64,000 nucleotides of DNA from Mrakia gelida (lineage: Eukaryota > Basidiomycota > Tremellomycetes > Cystofilobasidiales > Mrakiaceae), in contig BRON01000009.1 in NCBI GenBank assembly GCA_024345305.1, positions 744,001 through 808,000 of the forward strand. The letters run 5' to 3'. A program made the position numbers and the translations under genes. Below the pieces are notes generated by a model that saw nothing but the letters and a program-made list of their open reading frames with translations, ran no database searches and was not told the origin of the DNA. Shown here piece by piece: positions 29,145 through 40,800 of the stretch (position 1 is the first letter of the stretch; every line of letters starts with the position of its first letter).

Positions 29145-29850
29145 AGTCCGAGGAAAGGGAGTAGATCGGGGGTCTGAGGGAGAAAAGAGGCGAGAGGAGG
29201 AAGGGAGGAGAGACGGAAGGGAGGAGAGATGGAAGGGAGGAGGCGAGGTCAGCTCGATTTGAGAAGAGAAGCAGGGGAAAGGAGAACGCGGAGGAGAAGC
29301 GTACGGTGGTGAAGTTGCTGAGATCGGTGGGGTTGGAGAGGAAGAGAAGAGGGATAAGGAGGAAAAAAGAAGGGGGGATGGGAGAAGGGAGGAAAGGAAG
29401 GAAAAGGAGGGAGCTTGAGTTGGGGAAGGCGAGGGGTCGGAGTTATTTCGTTCGCATCCCTCCAACAGGCCTGAGGGGTTGTTGGGAAAGAACGGAAGGT
29501 CAGCTGAGATGCTCACGATGAGAAAGGAGAGAAAAATATGCTCACGCAGAGAGAGACGAAATCCAGAACGAGTAGGTTGACCTTCCATCGCTCCTTTGGT
29601 CTCGACCTGAACCATGGCTTTGGAACGACGCGAACAAACAAATCTCGAGGTGATCTTATCGAGCCTCAAGACTCTGCTACAAGGATAAAAAAGGAAGCAA
29701 AGATGATTAGAAACCCCCCAAAAAGGATTTCCGAAGCTGAGAGGGTAGATTGAGGAAAGGGAAATGGATGCGACGCCCTTCGCAACCAACTTGCCTTGAC
29801 AACGAACGAGCAACTCACTTTTTCCGATCTCTACTAAATCACCACCCAAA

Positions 29851-30456
29851 TCAACTCCACCGTGAAGTAGGGCCTAGTACCCCAAGTGTTTCTGAGACCT
29901 TGAAAAGTCGGAAAAGGCCTTAGAGTAGGTCAGCACGATTCTGAACTCGCCTCGCTGGTCTTCCTTCGTCCTTCCCTCCACGAAAAAAGACGACCTCGGC
30001 CAGACCGAGAGAGAAAAAGTTCCCAAAAAAAAAGTCGACTTACCAGAAGCACCATCCTACTAACGTCCCAACCAAAAGCGAAGCCGATCCGAGTTGAAAC
30101 GCATATGAGAGAGGAGCGCAAGTCGGAGAAGGAAGCGAGGAAGGGAGGGAGAGTCGATGCATGCGTTTCGTTTTGAGCGCTTTTGGAGGAGTCGAGGAGG
30201 AGGGAGAGGAGAAAAAGATTGTAGGCGTAGTAGAGGAAGAAGAGACGAGGGTAGTATGCAAGTCTGGGTGGAGAGCGAGGTTGTAGGAGAGGTTTAGAAG
30301 GAGGAGAGAAGAAGAGCGTGTGATGGGTAAAGGGCAGACGACAGCGAGAGGATTCAACGCTTCCTTCTTTGCTTTCACTGCGCAACCGATCGGTCCTGGC
30401 TCAAATTTGCCTCTCTCGTACTGATGAGCAAAATCTTGAGAGGGCGATTTACTCAA
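29851..30456 (-). CDS. Small single-pass membrane protein, unknown
   Basis: ATG 30456 gives MSKSPSQDFAHQYERGKF and a 138-codon first exon ending in a hydrophobic segment (SASLLVGTLVGWCFW). A GTAAGT donor at about 30042 and an acceptor near 29907 join to a short exon ending in TGA at 29853-29851. The predicted protein is about 153 aa with one transmembrane helix close to the C-terminus. The family is not recognised. Confidence 0.5.
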
Positions 30457-32672
30457 TCATGCAATCTCGATACTTCCCTTCGAAGTGAGATATTCAGGAA
30501 AGCCCGATGGGTTCCTCCTCCTCCCTCCGAAGCTCGACCTGGATTTGAGCTTGTCTCTTCTTTTTCTCAAGAAAGAGCAACGAGGCCGTAGCCCCTATCC
30601 TATCTTCAGTGGCTATGGACCCAGCGAGAGAACTAATCAGACGCAATAACGAGGTGAAGATGCATGTACAGCAATTTTAAGCGAAGCAGCACATCACGAA
30701 CAAAGTGCCCGCGTCTTTCGACCTCTCGTTTTCTCCTCTTTCTAACACGAGACATAGAGCTCCTCGAGGAGTAGAAATCTATAGATGGTGTGATACGAAC
30801 CCCAGCAGTGAAATGGAAGAATCCCAACGCTTCAACAAATAAAGCGAAACCTACAGGGCCCTCGACGCAAAAGGTAAACAAAGAACAACGACGCGGCGAC
30901 GGTCCACCAAACAAGATCGGCAGCTCAGCATATCGACCATCGTAAGGAAAGAGAGAGGTCTAAACGAACGAGTATCCAGTAGAAGAGCTAAGCCGAGATC
31001 GAAACATCTAGAATATTGCTACGAAAGGATAGCGACGGCAAGAGAGAGGGGAAACGAGACGCGTCGCGACAACAAAGCGTACGAAAAGGGTGTAGCGCCC
31101 GAGAGAGAGGGAGAGATACCCAGAGTGCAAATATGCTACATAGAGACCAACAAAAGAAAGCAGGGCACGAGAAAGGAGAGCGAGAGGAGGAACGGAGTCA
31201 GGCGACGTCTCCCAACGCTGAAGGATGAGCGAAGCTTCGATCTCCCAGCAGATGCTGAAAACTCGAAGCCAAACTGAGAGGAAGGAATGAAAGTGAGAAA
31301 GGCGAGGTCAGCAAGTGGCTCTACGGATCGAAGTAGAGAGGAGAGACGAAAACGAACGAACCTCAAAGAAGGTCAAGGTTGGGCTGAGAGCGACGAGACC
31401 CGTGGGAGGGAGGGAAGGAGGGAGATGGCTGGTGAGGGCGATGGGAAAGGTATGTCGTGCTGTGGAGGATAGCGGTGGTCGGGGATGAGAGTGAGAGAGC
31501 GACAGGAAAGGGAGAAGAGAGTCAGCGTGCGTCGAGAGCTTTGCGGATCTCTCCTTCATCTCCCCCTCCCACTCCCACTCCTTCTGCAGCCACCCATCTC
31601 CAGCCAAGATGAACCAAAAGAACTCACCGATGAACCTAGCTGATCAAAATGACCGTACGCGAGGGTTGAAGTAGAACGAGGACGCTAAATGAACTGCGAC
31701 GATTCAAATCAAGAGAGAGCAAAGGAGTCAGCCTTTTTGAGTGTCAGGGGAAGCCCGCAGACCCAGATCTCAAGTAGGAAATGGGCAAGGGGGTCGAACG
31801 ATGAGAGGGACTACGACTTACGAGGTCAGAACGGAATGAAAAAAGGGGAAAAGAGGAAGACGTCCTCGATGCTTCGTCTCCCCCCTTTCCTTCCCTCTTC
31901 ACCTCAAAGTCCGAACTGACACGACGGCAGCGGCTAGTCGGAAAGCTCACAGACACAGAGTGAGGTGAAGGGTTGAGGGAGGAGGTTGAGCGAAGGCAAG
32001 GAAGCCAACTGGTGGAAAGGGTGGAAGGAAGCGAGGGAAGGAAGGTCAGCCTGGGCTCGTCGTTCTCGCCCTCTTGCACTCGTAAGAGTGGTTCTGGACT
32101 CACCATCTCGGCGAGGAAGACCTGACCAGGGCTCAAAGAGGTAGTGGGAGGAACAGAGGATAGGTCAGTACCAGGATCGTGAAGGAAGAAGGGGATTGAA
32201 AGGCAAACTCCTTCATTCGTCGTCGTCTTTCCTTCGCTCGTGTCTGTCTCTTTTGGTAATTCGGCTGCCAGAGACAGAACGAAGGGAAGAGACTGAAGGG
32301 GCTTCAAAAGGGACTAACCTGATGTAAGGGGGAGAAAGCTTGCTCTTTCAGGGGAGTTGTGGTTGGAGGAGGGAGGGAGGAAAAAAAGTTTGGTCGGTGC
32401 AACGCGTGCGGTTCGATTCCATCTGACCTCCGTCCGCCCGCCCCCGTTCGCTCTTGCTCGATAACGCGTTTTTTCGAGATTTCGAAAATCGTGGAAAGAG
32501 ACCTACGTAGCAGGATGGAGTAGGAAGAAGTTTAAAAGTCTTGCGTTGGTTTCCCGGCGAGCTAGACGCGCTTGCTTTCGCTTCCCCCACAACAACCCCC
32601 CGACTCTCCTCCCCTCGCTTTTTTTCCCTCCCTTCTCCAAGCCCAACACCCACCCTCCTCTTCCTTTCCTCG
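30457..32672 (-). other. Spliced minus-strand locus of unclear coding capacity
   Basis: Several good minus-strand introns occur between about 31280 and 32320 (GTGAGT/GTAAGT/GTTCGT donors, CTGAC branch sites, CAG acceptors), separated by short exons, including one of 18 nt near 32117. Coding-biased pieces include SDFEVKREGKGGDEASRT (about 31830-31908) and TFPIALTSHLPPSL (about 31400-31450). I could not join them into one frame from a start codon. This may be one or two small genes or a spliced non-coding transcript. 30457-31200 holds nothing recognisable. Confidence 0.35.
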
Positions 32673-34739
32673 ATGAGCTTTTTCGACTTCTATACAGAGA
32701 GACTTCGTTCTAACAAGGCGGTCATCGCAATTCCAACGGTTGATTTCACTAGACTCGCTGAACGAGCAGCTGTCGAGACGAAAAGTAAACACGCCACTCT
32801 TCGAGATGCGTGAGTCCTCCTCCCCTTCTCGTTCTTTGTCTTTTCTAGCTCAAGCTGATCCTCTTTTTTTTTACAGCTCCCCTTCAACTCCTTTCACACG
32901 CACCACTTCCAACACCTCCTCCCACTCCTCCTCTTCTCTTTCCTCTTCTTCCTCCTACAACTCCTCCTCCCGCTCCTCAGGATCCAAAACCAAACCTACG
33001 CTCCCTCCTCCCTCGCCAAAGGCGAAAGCTCCCCCTTACCCTTTCCAGGTCGGTCTAAACCCCAAAGCTTCTAGGAAGCTCTTCAACAAGGACGGGATGC
33101 CTCCCAACCTTCGCCAGAAGAAATCGATGGAGGAGTCTAAAGAGCGTAGGGCGAAGAGGTTCAAAGCTTCGGAGAAGGTCGAGCTCAACTCGGAGGGAGG
33201 AGGGCTGAGGACTGGGATCATCAGGGCTGCTGTCCACATTGCATCAACCCTGTGGTTCGGAGTTGACTGGATGTCTGGTAGATCCAAGATCTCACGTACG
33301 AGAACCTTCGAGGCATGAAGGTTTATATGGTGCAGGACCCGTGAGTGTTGGAAGAGGAAGCGAGGGGAGGGAGGGCGAGTGAGCTCGTTCGATTCCGAGT
33401 TCGATTGAACTGACTCCTCTTTCTTTTTCTTCCCTTTCTCAGACCCGTTTCCCTCACCCTTGAGACGGACGAAGGCCATGTCCTCTTCGCCCGAACCACT
33501 CCTCTACCCAGACTGGAAGAAGGAATGCAAGCCGTTCTCGATCTACTGGACGAAACCACCAAAGAAATCGAATCCAATCAGAAACGCGCCTGGTCGTTCC
33601 CCAAGCCTCCCTCTGCCGACTCAAGAGGATACTTCACCGCCTTTCTATGGGGTTTCTCAAGAGCGACTTGGAAGGTGAGTCGAAGTCTTCTCTCTCTTAT
33701 ACGGCTGTGCTCGAATCCTAACTCCCACCTGTCTCTCTTCGCTCCCCTCCTCTCTCTCCAGCAAGCCAGCTGGACCTCGCTCTGCCTCGGACATCCAGCC
33801 GAATGGGACAAGTTTATGTGTTCGGATCAGGTGCAGGATCTCTCGTGAGTCTCCTCTTCCCTTCTCAGTTCCTCTCTCCTTCTTCGCTCGCTGATGGCGC
33901 GACTTCCGCTTTCAGTCTTCGAATGTCGAAGCTCGTCGACCACTACTTTCCTTCCGTCTTCAAACGATACCAGGACTCGGCTCCTCCGGAGACTGGACTG
34001 TGCTTCGGCATCTTCGACTTATTTTGCATCAACATGGCTGGAGGTGAGACGGTGAAGAGCATTCCTCATATGTAAGTCGCGTCGTCTTTCTCCTCTTCCC
34101 TCGTCCCGCCCGATCTGACCTTCCTCTCTTCTTCCTTCCTTCCCGAACTACTTCTTTCAGGTACGCACTCTCTAGGATCTCAAGCATCTCTCCTCCACGT
34201 TCAAGCTCCGCTGACCTCCTTCTGCTCTTTCTGCAGCGACTGGAAGAACATCGCGTTGGGAGTTTGTGTTATTGCCGTCTATGGTTAGTTCTAGATCCTT
34301 TCTTCTTCTTCTCTCCTCGATCTATACACCTCTACCTCTCTCCTTGACGTTTCCGTTCCCATTTTGATGGAAAACTGACTGACTTCGGACGCGTCGTTTC
34401 GTCGTTCGCTCAGGCTTCTTTGATCCGAAGAAGCGATACTTCTTTTGCCTCCCCGAGCTCGGTCTCATTTTTGAGTTCCCTCCATTTTCAGTTATCATTC
34501 TTCCGTTTGCTTTGCTAGTTCACTGCAATTTGCATCTCGCTGACTTCTCAGTCGTAGCTACCAACGGCGAGGAGTTGGAGGCTTGCCCGTTGGTCGAGAA
34601 CCGTCATAGTTTTGTTTGGTTTTCTCAGGGGAACGACAAAATTACGAAGGAGACCGGGGAGACTCTCACTGATGCTCGGAGGGAGGGGAGAGAGCAGAAG
34701 TGTGCGTACGACATGGACATCTTCAAGTACACTTCCTAG
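32673..34739 (+). CDS. TET/JBP-like 2-oxoglutarate/Fe(II) dioxygenase
   Basis: Members of this fungal family oxidise 5-methylcytosine or thymine-type bases and are expanded in basidiomycetes, often next to KDZ transposases. ATG 32673 gives MSFFDFYTERLRSNK; a Ser-rich and Lys-rich linker follows. The C-terminal catalytic region reads GGETVKSIPHIDWKN (HxD iron ligands), GVCVIAVYGFFDP, LPELGLIFEFPP, then LLVHCN (distal His) and ENRHSFVWFSQG (Arg expected to bind 2-oxoglutarate). These blocks and their order match the family. One join near 33,220-33,271 needs a weak GTCCAC donor. The gene ends in TAG at 34737-34739. No transposase is nearby, so it may be domesticated. Activity is inferred. Confidence 0.72.
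34072..34236 (+). other. Twin intron with a zero-length exon
   Basis: Between CAT AT and C GAC in the dioxygenase gene lie two complete introns placed end to end. The first is 34072-34160 (GTAAGT, CTGACC branch, TTCTTTCAG). The second is 34161-34236 (GTACGC, GCTGACC branch, TTTCTGCAG). The mRNA is the same whether they are removed separately or together. Confidence 0.65.
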
Positions 34740-35121
34740 TTTCGTTGCTCTTCTTCCCTCTCTCTCTTCATTTTTATCTCTTTTCGATTTTCGCTTTCTG
34801 CCTCTGGATCCGATTACACTTCTTCAACATCACATACAGTCTCGGAATCTTGAGAGAAAAAGGAACGAAGCAATCAAGGAGAGCGAAGACGCGTCCGTCC
34901 TCTCAACCTCCTCCCACCCACTCCGAGCTCCTTCTCGAAATGCCCCAGCTCCACCTATCCACCCCCATTGTACATTCCATCGGGATCCGTAGCTCCGATC
35001 CCTCTTCCGAGACTCAACCTCTCCCCCAAACCTCCTCCTCCTTCGTCCGAAGCACAATCGAGCGAACTCGCCGAAGCCCTTCCTCCAACCTCGAGGAGCG
35101 AATCGCCCGCCTCAAGGGCAG

Positions 35122-36105
35122 CTACCGAGGGTCGAGAGGGAGATCCAGAAGACTCTGTGGATGTAGGAAGGAGGAAGTGGAAGCGGAGGGAGGTGAAGCT
35201 CGGGAGAGAGAGGAGGAGCTGGAGTCGAGGCGACGAGGTTGAGCGCTGGAGAAGGCCGGCTGTGGCATGATTGTTGAGGATGGGTTTGGAAGAGGAGGGT
35301 CCAGTCTGGGTGGTGGGTGAGAGGAAGCGTTCCGAAGCTCGTCCATCCGAAGGGTGAGGGAGGGAAGCGATGTGTCGGTGGTGACACTGGGAAGCGTTGG
35401 AGAGGCGGTGGTGGAGCCGAGAAGGAGTTCAGGCCAGTAGATGAGGTTGGAAAGAATGTCGGTCTGTGTAAGAAAGTGAAAGGAAGCGAAGTCAGCAAGG
35501 AAAGGAGAAAGAGAAAGGAGAAGGGAGAAGGTGGACGAGACTCACGAAGCAAAGGATCACATCGCCCTCCTTCAGTCGAACAGAGAAGTAATCGTCTTTG
35601 AAAGGAGTAATATCCTCAGTTCGGATTGCTGGCGAGTTGACGGAGGTCGCTGAAGAAGCGACGGAGAAGATGAGCTCGAGCGCAACGAACGCGTCGTCCT
35701 CTTCTTCCTCCCTCCCGCCCTCCCTCGCATACCGAAGCGAATTAAACTCACTCGAAGCGGTGCCACAGTCACCCAGGAGGCTCGAAGAAGGATCCGAGCC
35801 GTGCTGCTGATCGATTATTGCAAGCTGAAGAAACGAAACGAGCCACAAAGGAGAAGGAAGGAAAGCTGGTGAGCTTCAAGTTCTTCCTCCCCTCCGCACC
35901 TTTCCAGCCAAAAATAACCAAGCGAGACTCACGTTTGGCAAGAGACCAGCGAGAGGAAACACCTGAATCATACACCCTGTTACTGAGCCTGCAGACGAAC
36001 GAGAACGAGGGTTGCATTGAAGACCAAACAGGTCGGCTCTCGAGCGAGCTCGCAGAAGGGAGGAAGGCGAGAAGATGGCTTGAGGAAAGACTCACCAGCT
36101 CTCAT
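35122..36105 (-). CDS. Small orphan protein, about 210 aa
   Basis: Five exons that join in frame. The first, from ATG 36105, codes only MRA plus one base (10 nt); the second adds GCMIQVFPLAGLLPN, a hydrophobic stretch. The others give LAIIDQQHGSDPSS, then TEDITPFKDDYFSVRLKEGDVILCF and TDILSNLIYWPELLLG, ending with a Ser/Pro-rich tail and a stop at 35124-35122. The DVILCF-TDIL join across an intron is clean. The family is not recognised. The hydrophobic N-terminus could be a short signal or anchor. Confidence 0.6.
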
Positions 36106-36169
36106 CCCCGATCTCTTGTTAGAACTGTGAGCTGCTGTAACGATGAGCGAGAAGGAAGGGGTCAATAGA

Positions 36170-37374
36170 TGTACAGAAGCCTCGAGGTAAGTCCTACGAG
36201 AAGAGATGAACCCCTCGCTCGTTCTCCGAACGAGGAAGGATCCTCCTCATCATCGAGTTGCCCTCCTCCTCGACCCTTCTAGACTCCAAGCGACCACCCC
36301 GTCCCTCCAAACATCCTTCTAACCCAACCCTGCTGATTCCTGAGTCACCGTTCCTCTCGTTGACGAGGTTTCCCAGCGAGAGCGAGTCCGAGCTGGACTG
36401 TGAACGGAGGAGGAGGAAGGGAGTGAGACGAAGGATGGTGGTGAGGCTGGATTCGTGGTAAAAGGTTGAAGCGGAAGAGGAAAAGGGGCACTGGTGGTTT
36501 AGAAAGGAGTCGCAAGATTTTTTCGAAATGGGAAGATGGTGGTCGTTGAGAAGAGGAGAGAGAGGAAGGAAGGGCTCGAGAAGTTGAGCTCGATTACGGA
36601 GGCACTTCCCGAGTTGACTCCCAACTCCCATCATCCCCCGAATCAAGAAAAACTTCCCCTTCTATGTCCTCCTCTTCCTCTCTTTCCCCTCTAGCGGCCA
36701 ACGCCTACTCCTCCTCAGATCGAGCGATCCATCGAATCCAAAGCTCCGGCTGTCGCTCTCCTCCCTCCTTCCTCCCTCGTCGAGCTCGGCCTCCTCCTTC
36801 ATCGCTCCTCCTTCCTCCGTAATCGCCTCTTCTTCTACTCGGAGGGCGATGGGATCAGTAGGAGGAAGGTCGATGAGTAGAACCGAGGATGGAGAGGAGG
36901 AGGAGAGGTTTTTGTGAGGCCCTCGATGGAGAAGGAGACGCTGGGACAGTTGAGGAGCGAGCCGGGGCCGGTTCTGGAGCTGCTGAGGTATTTGGTGAAG
37001 GCTGGGATCTTAGACAAGATGAGCGACGGGTGGAAGGAGACGTTGACTGGTGGTTTGGGTGTTGTGCTGAAGGGGTCGGATACGATGGGAGAGTTCCAGG
37101 TGAGTTTTCGTCGGTCAGCTCGTCGCGTCGAGCTTGAGTCCGTCGAAGGAGAGCTGACCTCTCTTCCCCTTCTCCCTCCGTAGCCAGAACGAATCTATCC
37201 CCCTCCTCATCACTCTCCTCCCTCTCCTCCCTCCTCTCTCGCCTCACCGAGCCAACTTCCTTCAATCCCGCACCAACATCCTTCGACTTCTCCTCTCGAC
37301 CTCTTCCTCGACGTTCAAAGCCACTCCCGCCAACGAGTCCTTCGCACTCGGATCAGTCCTCTCCACTCTCGTTT
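36170..37374 (+). pseudogene. Interrupted coding locus, possible pseudogene
   Basis: The last two exons are convincing: SMEKETLGQLRSEPGPVLELL...GEFQ (to 37099), then a GTGAGT intron and NESIPLLITLLPLLPPLSP... to TGA at about 37374. Upstream, coding-biased pieces (LLIIELPSSSTLLDSK, 36240-36460; IERSIESKAPAVALL, 36718-36880) run in usable frames but meet in-frame TAA near 36458 and TAG at 36878-36880. A purine-rich 39-nt GT-AG segment could remove the second stop, but it lacks a branch site. Either the model is wrong, translation starts at ATG 36926, or the gene is decaying. The opposite strand has a 150-codon ORF (36194-36646) that I treat as its shadow. Confidence 0.35.
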
Positions 37375-37873
37375 GAAGCAGGCCACGGGAGGGAAGTGTA
37401 AGGTCAGTCTCGGCGAGGAGGGCGAGATGGGGAGAGAGGGAGAGGAGGAGGAGATGGGAAGCTGATCTTGTGCGGATTTTTGGCTTTGGTAGGTGTGTGG
37501 AGAGAAGTTTTTCGAGCTGCAGCGGATATAGAGGACTGAGATGATGTGCTGGGCGAGAGAAGAGAGGCTTGGGACGCGAAGAAGGTCGCTTGTCGGACGA
37601 GGAAGGTCGAGGGAGGGAACCAAGAGGAAGAGCGAGCTCGACTCTGCACCATCTTCTAGCGAGCCTCTCTCTTGCTTTGTTATGATTAATGATATCACGA
37701 CGACCTCTCGCTCGTCCGAGCTCTCTTTCCAAGAGCCCGAAAGTTTTCAATGAACCACTCTGAGAGCCCAGCCTCGCTCGGAGATCGCCTCCCTCGAAGC
37801 GAGCTCATCAACCTCCTCCTCCTCCGAAACCACGTCCCTCCTCTCCTCCTCGCTTCCTCGTCTCGATTCTTTC
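37375..37873. other. Spacer upstream of VPS34
   Basis: Promoter region of VPS34. Opposite-strand ORFs here are low-complexity Ser/Pro shadows. No gene recognised. Confidence 0.45.
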
Positions 37874-40800
37874 ATGGACCCCGGCGGGAAGGAATTCAAC
37901 TTTGGTCGCTCATGCGATCTTCACATCCCCGTATCCTACAGGATGTCAGCCTTAACCCTCCCCTCTCGTCCAGCTCGCTTCCTCTCGAGCTGACCTCCCT
38001 CCTTTCGCTCTTCGTTCTAACAGAGCTCGCCTGGAAGGAAAGATCCCTAAACGGACTTACAAAGAGCTTCAAGACCATCCGGAGTGGACCTTCTCTGGCT
38101 CGCAACTCCCGTGAGTCCCCTGAAGCTGCTCTGGCGTAGAGAGCGAAGGTGGGAGAGTCGAAGGGTCGAAGCTCACCTCCCCCTCCTTCCTTCTCGCTTC
38201 ACTTCATCTACCTTCGGCCAGCGTCCTCTCGGACTTATACATCACCACCCAGCTCTACTCGGACAACAAACCTCTCTCGCTCGTACATCGGACGAAACAT
38301 CAGTCGTTTTCTAAGACTTACACGTCCGTCCTTCCCTCTCGCCTCTCCTCTCCTTCGCCTCGCTTCGAGCTCAAGCTCACCCTTCTTCCTTCCCTTCGTT
38401 CTCTTCTCGTCGAGACAGATGGAACGAATGGCTCACCTCTCCGAACCTCTTCTCCTCGATACCGTCCAACTCCCAGCTCGTGTTCACCGTGTGGGATATT
38501 CAGGGAGTCGTGAAGGCCGTTCCCGTGGGAGGGACGACGATGAGGTTGTTTGAGAATGGGTGAGTGAGCTCGAGACGTTCCGTTCTCTCTCCTGCTTACG
38601 ACTTCGTTTGGAATGACATGGCTGCTCTGCTCCTTTGATGTGGGGGTCGTAGGTATCTGCGTCGAGGTGAACAACGACTGTACCTCCATCGAGATCAAGA
38701 GGGGGATGGGTCGCACGAGACGACGACGCCGAGTGAGGTTGGGCTGAAGGATGAGATGGGGAGGTTGGAGGATGTAAGTGCTGCTCATCACCTACTTGGG
38801 AAGCTTCGGACGCTGACGAGGGCGGCTTCATCTGGTCTTTGCAGCTCGTCCAGAAGTACGAGAAGAGGGACATGCCTCACCTCGATTGGCTCGACAAGAT
38901 GACTTTCGCTGAGATCGAGAAGGTTCATGCTGTGAGTTCTGCGAGCTCTTCACTAGACGGAGGTATGGTAGCTGACTCAGCTTGCGTTCTGTTTCTACCA
39001 GGCCGAGTCAGCCAAGTCACCTCATCTCTTCCTCTACATCGATCTGCTCAAGTTCGATTTCCCGGTCGTCTTCGCTGAACCTGTGCGTCCGTCTCGCCTC
39101 TCTCCCTTCCCTTCTTCCCTTCTTCACCCTCACCAGTTCTCAATACCCTGAGCTTACTCTCCTCTTCTTCTCCTTCTCAGGAAATGCCCACCGTTGTCTC
39201 CGCCCGAGCGACTCCAACAACCGCGACTCAATCCATCAACGCCATCCCCTCCTTCGCCAACGAACTCGCCACCGATCTCAGTCTGTGGTCGATCGTCGAC
39301 CCAGATATGAACAAGGAAAACCTCGTCGAAGCGAAACATCGTCGTCTGGTCCGAAGTCATCGAACAGGTCCCCTGGATCGAGAGCTGAAGCCGAACGCGA
39401 CGATTCGAGATCGGTTGAACGTCAGTCCCTCTTCTCCCTTTCTCTCTTTCTCTCTTTCGGAACCAAAACGAGCAGCTGACCAGTATCATCGCTCGCCTTT
39501 CGGTTTCTCCAGTCCATCCTCAAATACCCACCCACCCAACTCCTCGAAGAAGAGGAGAAGGACTTGATCTGGAAATTCCGGTTCTACCTCTCTCGCGACA
39601 AGATGGCTCTCACCAAGTTCCTCAAGTCGGTCAGCTGGACGGATCCTTCAGAGGTGAAGCAGGCGGTGGAGGTGCTACTGCCCATGTGGACGGATGTGGA
39701 GATGGTGGATGCGTTGGAGTTGCTCGGTCCTGGGTTCGTCGATGGGAGGGTGAGAGCGTACGCTGTGAAGCAGTTGGGGAGGGCGGACGATGATGTGAGC
39801 GCTTTCATGTCTTTTTCTATATCTTCCCGGTCCGCTCTTGGCCGATGTAGGCTCGTTGAGCTCTCTCTTCGCTGACGCTTGCGTTTCTCACTTCGTTTTG
39901 TCGACGCGTCGCAGGAATTGCTTCTCTATCTCCTTCAACTCGTCCAAGCTCTCAAGTTCGAGCCTCAAGCTCCCTCGGATACTCGCTCGACTCGATCGTC
40001 TCACTCGGCGTCGGCCCTCGCCTCAGCAGCAGCTCTCTCAACGGAAGACAGCGGTCTTGCAGAGTTCCTCATCAAACGGAGCGTCCTCAACGCCGTCTTG
40101 GGGAACAGCTTCTATTGGTACCTCATGGTCGAAACGGAAGATCGCTCGGTCGGGAAGATGTATGCCAAGATCGTCTTCCGGTATATGAAGAAGCTGGAGG
40201 ACGTGAGTCGTGTTTTCGCTCTTTCCCTTTGTCGCTCGACTTTCGCCTTGCTGACTCTCAATTCCTCTTCCCCGTTCGTTTTCTCCTCAGTCCCCAGGAG
40301 GAGTTGACCGTCGAGACGTCCTTCGTCGACAAGCCGAACTCGTCGCTACCCTCTCCGGTCGAGCGAAGGAGTACCGAGCCTCGAAGGATCGAAGGGAGAA
40401 GAAGATCGAGAAGCTCGAGACTTACCTCTCGGATCCCAAACACGGTCTCTCAACCATGCCTATCCTCCCTCTCCCCATCGACGGTCGAATCTTCACCAAC
40501 GGAATCTCCTCTGAGAACTGCTCCATCTTCAAATCCAACCTCCTCCCTCTCAAACTCTCGTTCCTCATCCCTCCTCGTCCAACCTCCCCTCCCTCCTCAC
40601 CCACCACCACCACCACCACTCTCCTCCTCTTCCCCTCCTCTTCCCTTCTTACATCAACACCCACATCAACATCGACCTTCGCACCCCCACCCGACCCTCC
40701 CTCTTCTCCACCAGAAGAGTACGGCGTGATCTTCAAGAACGGAGACGATCTTCGTCAGGATCAACTCGTTCTTCAACTCTTCACGCTCATGGATCAGCTC

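Noticed and set aside
28460..29521. Plus-strand ORFs over the large orphan gene
   Set aside because: They are antisense to exons and introns with a consistent minus-strand splice pattern, and their composition is purine-run derived.
29145..29850. Extension of the large orphan gene to an upstream ATG at 29615
   Set aside because: The visible donor and acceptor phases do not match, so the start at 29144 is kept and the extension is mentioned only as possible.
32395..32430. GGTTCGATTCC resembling a tRNA T-arm
   Set aside because: Flanking bases do not pair to form the T-stem or acceptor stem, so no cloverleaf is possible.
36194..36646. 150-codon minus-strand ORF
   Set aside because: It overlaps a plus-strand frame of equal or better coding character. 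With stop-poor GC-rich DNA, all three frames are open, so I kept only an uncertain plus-strand locus.
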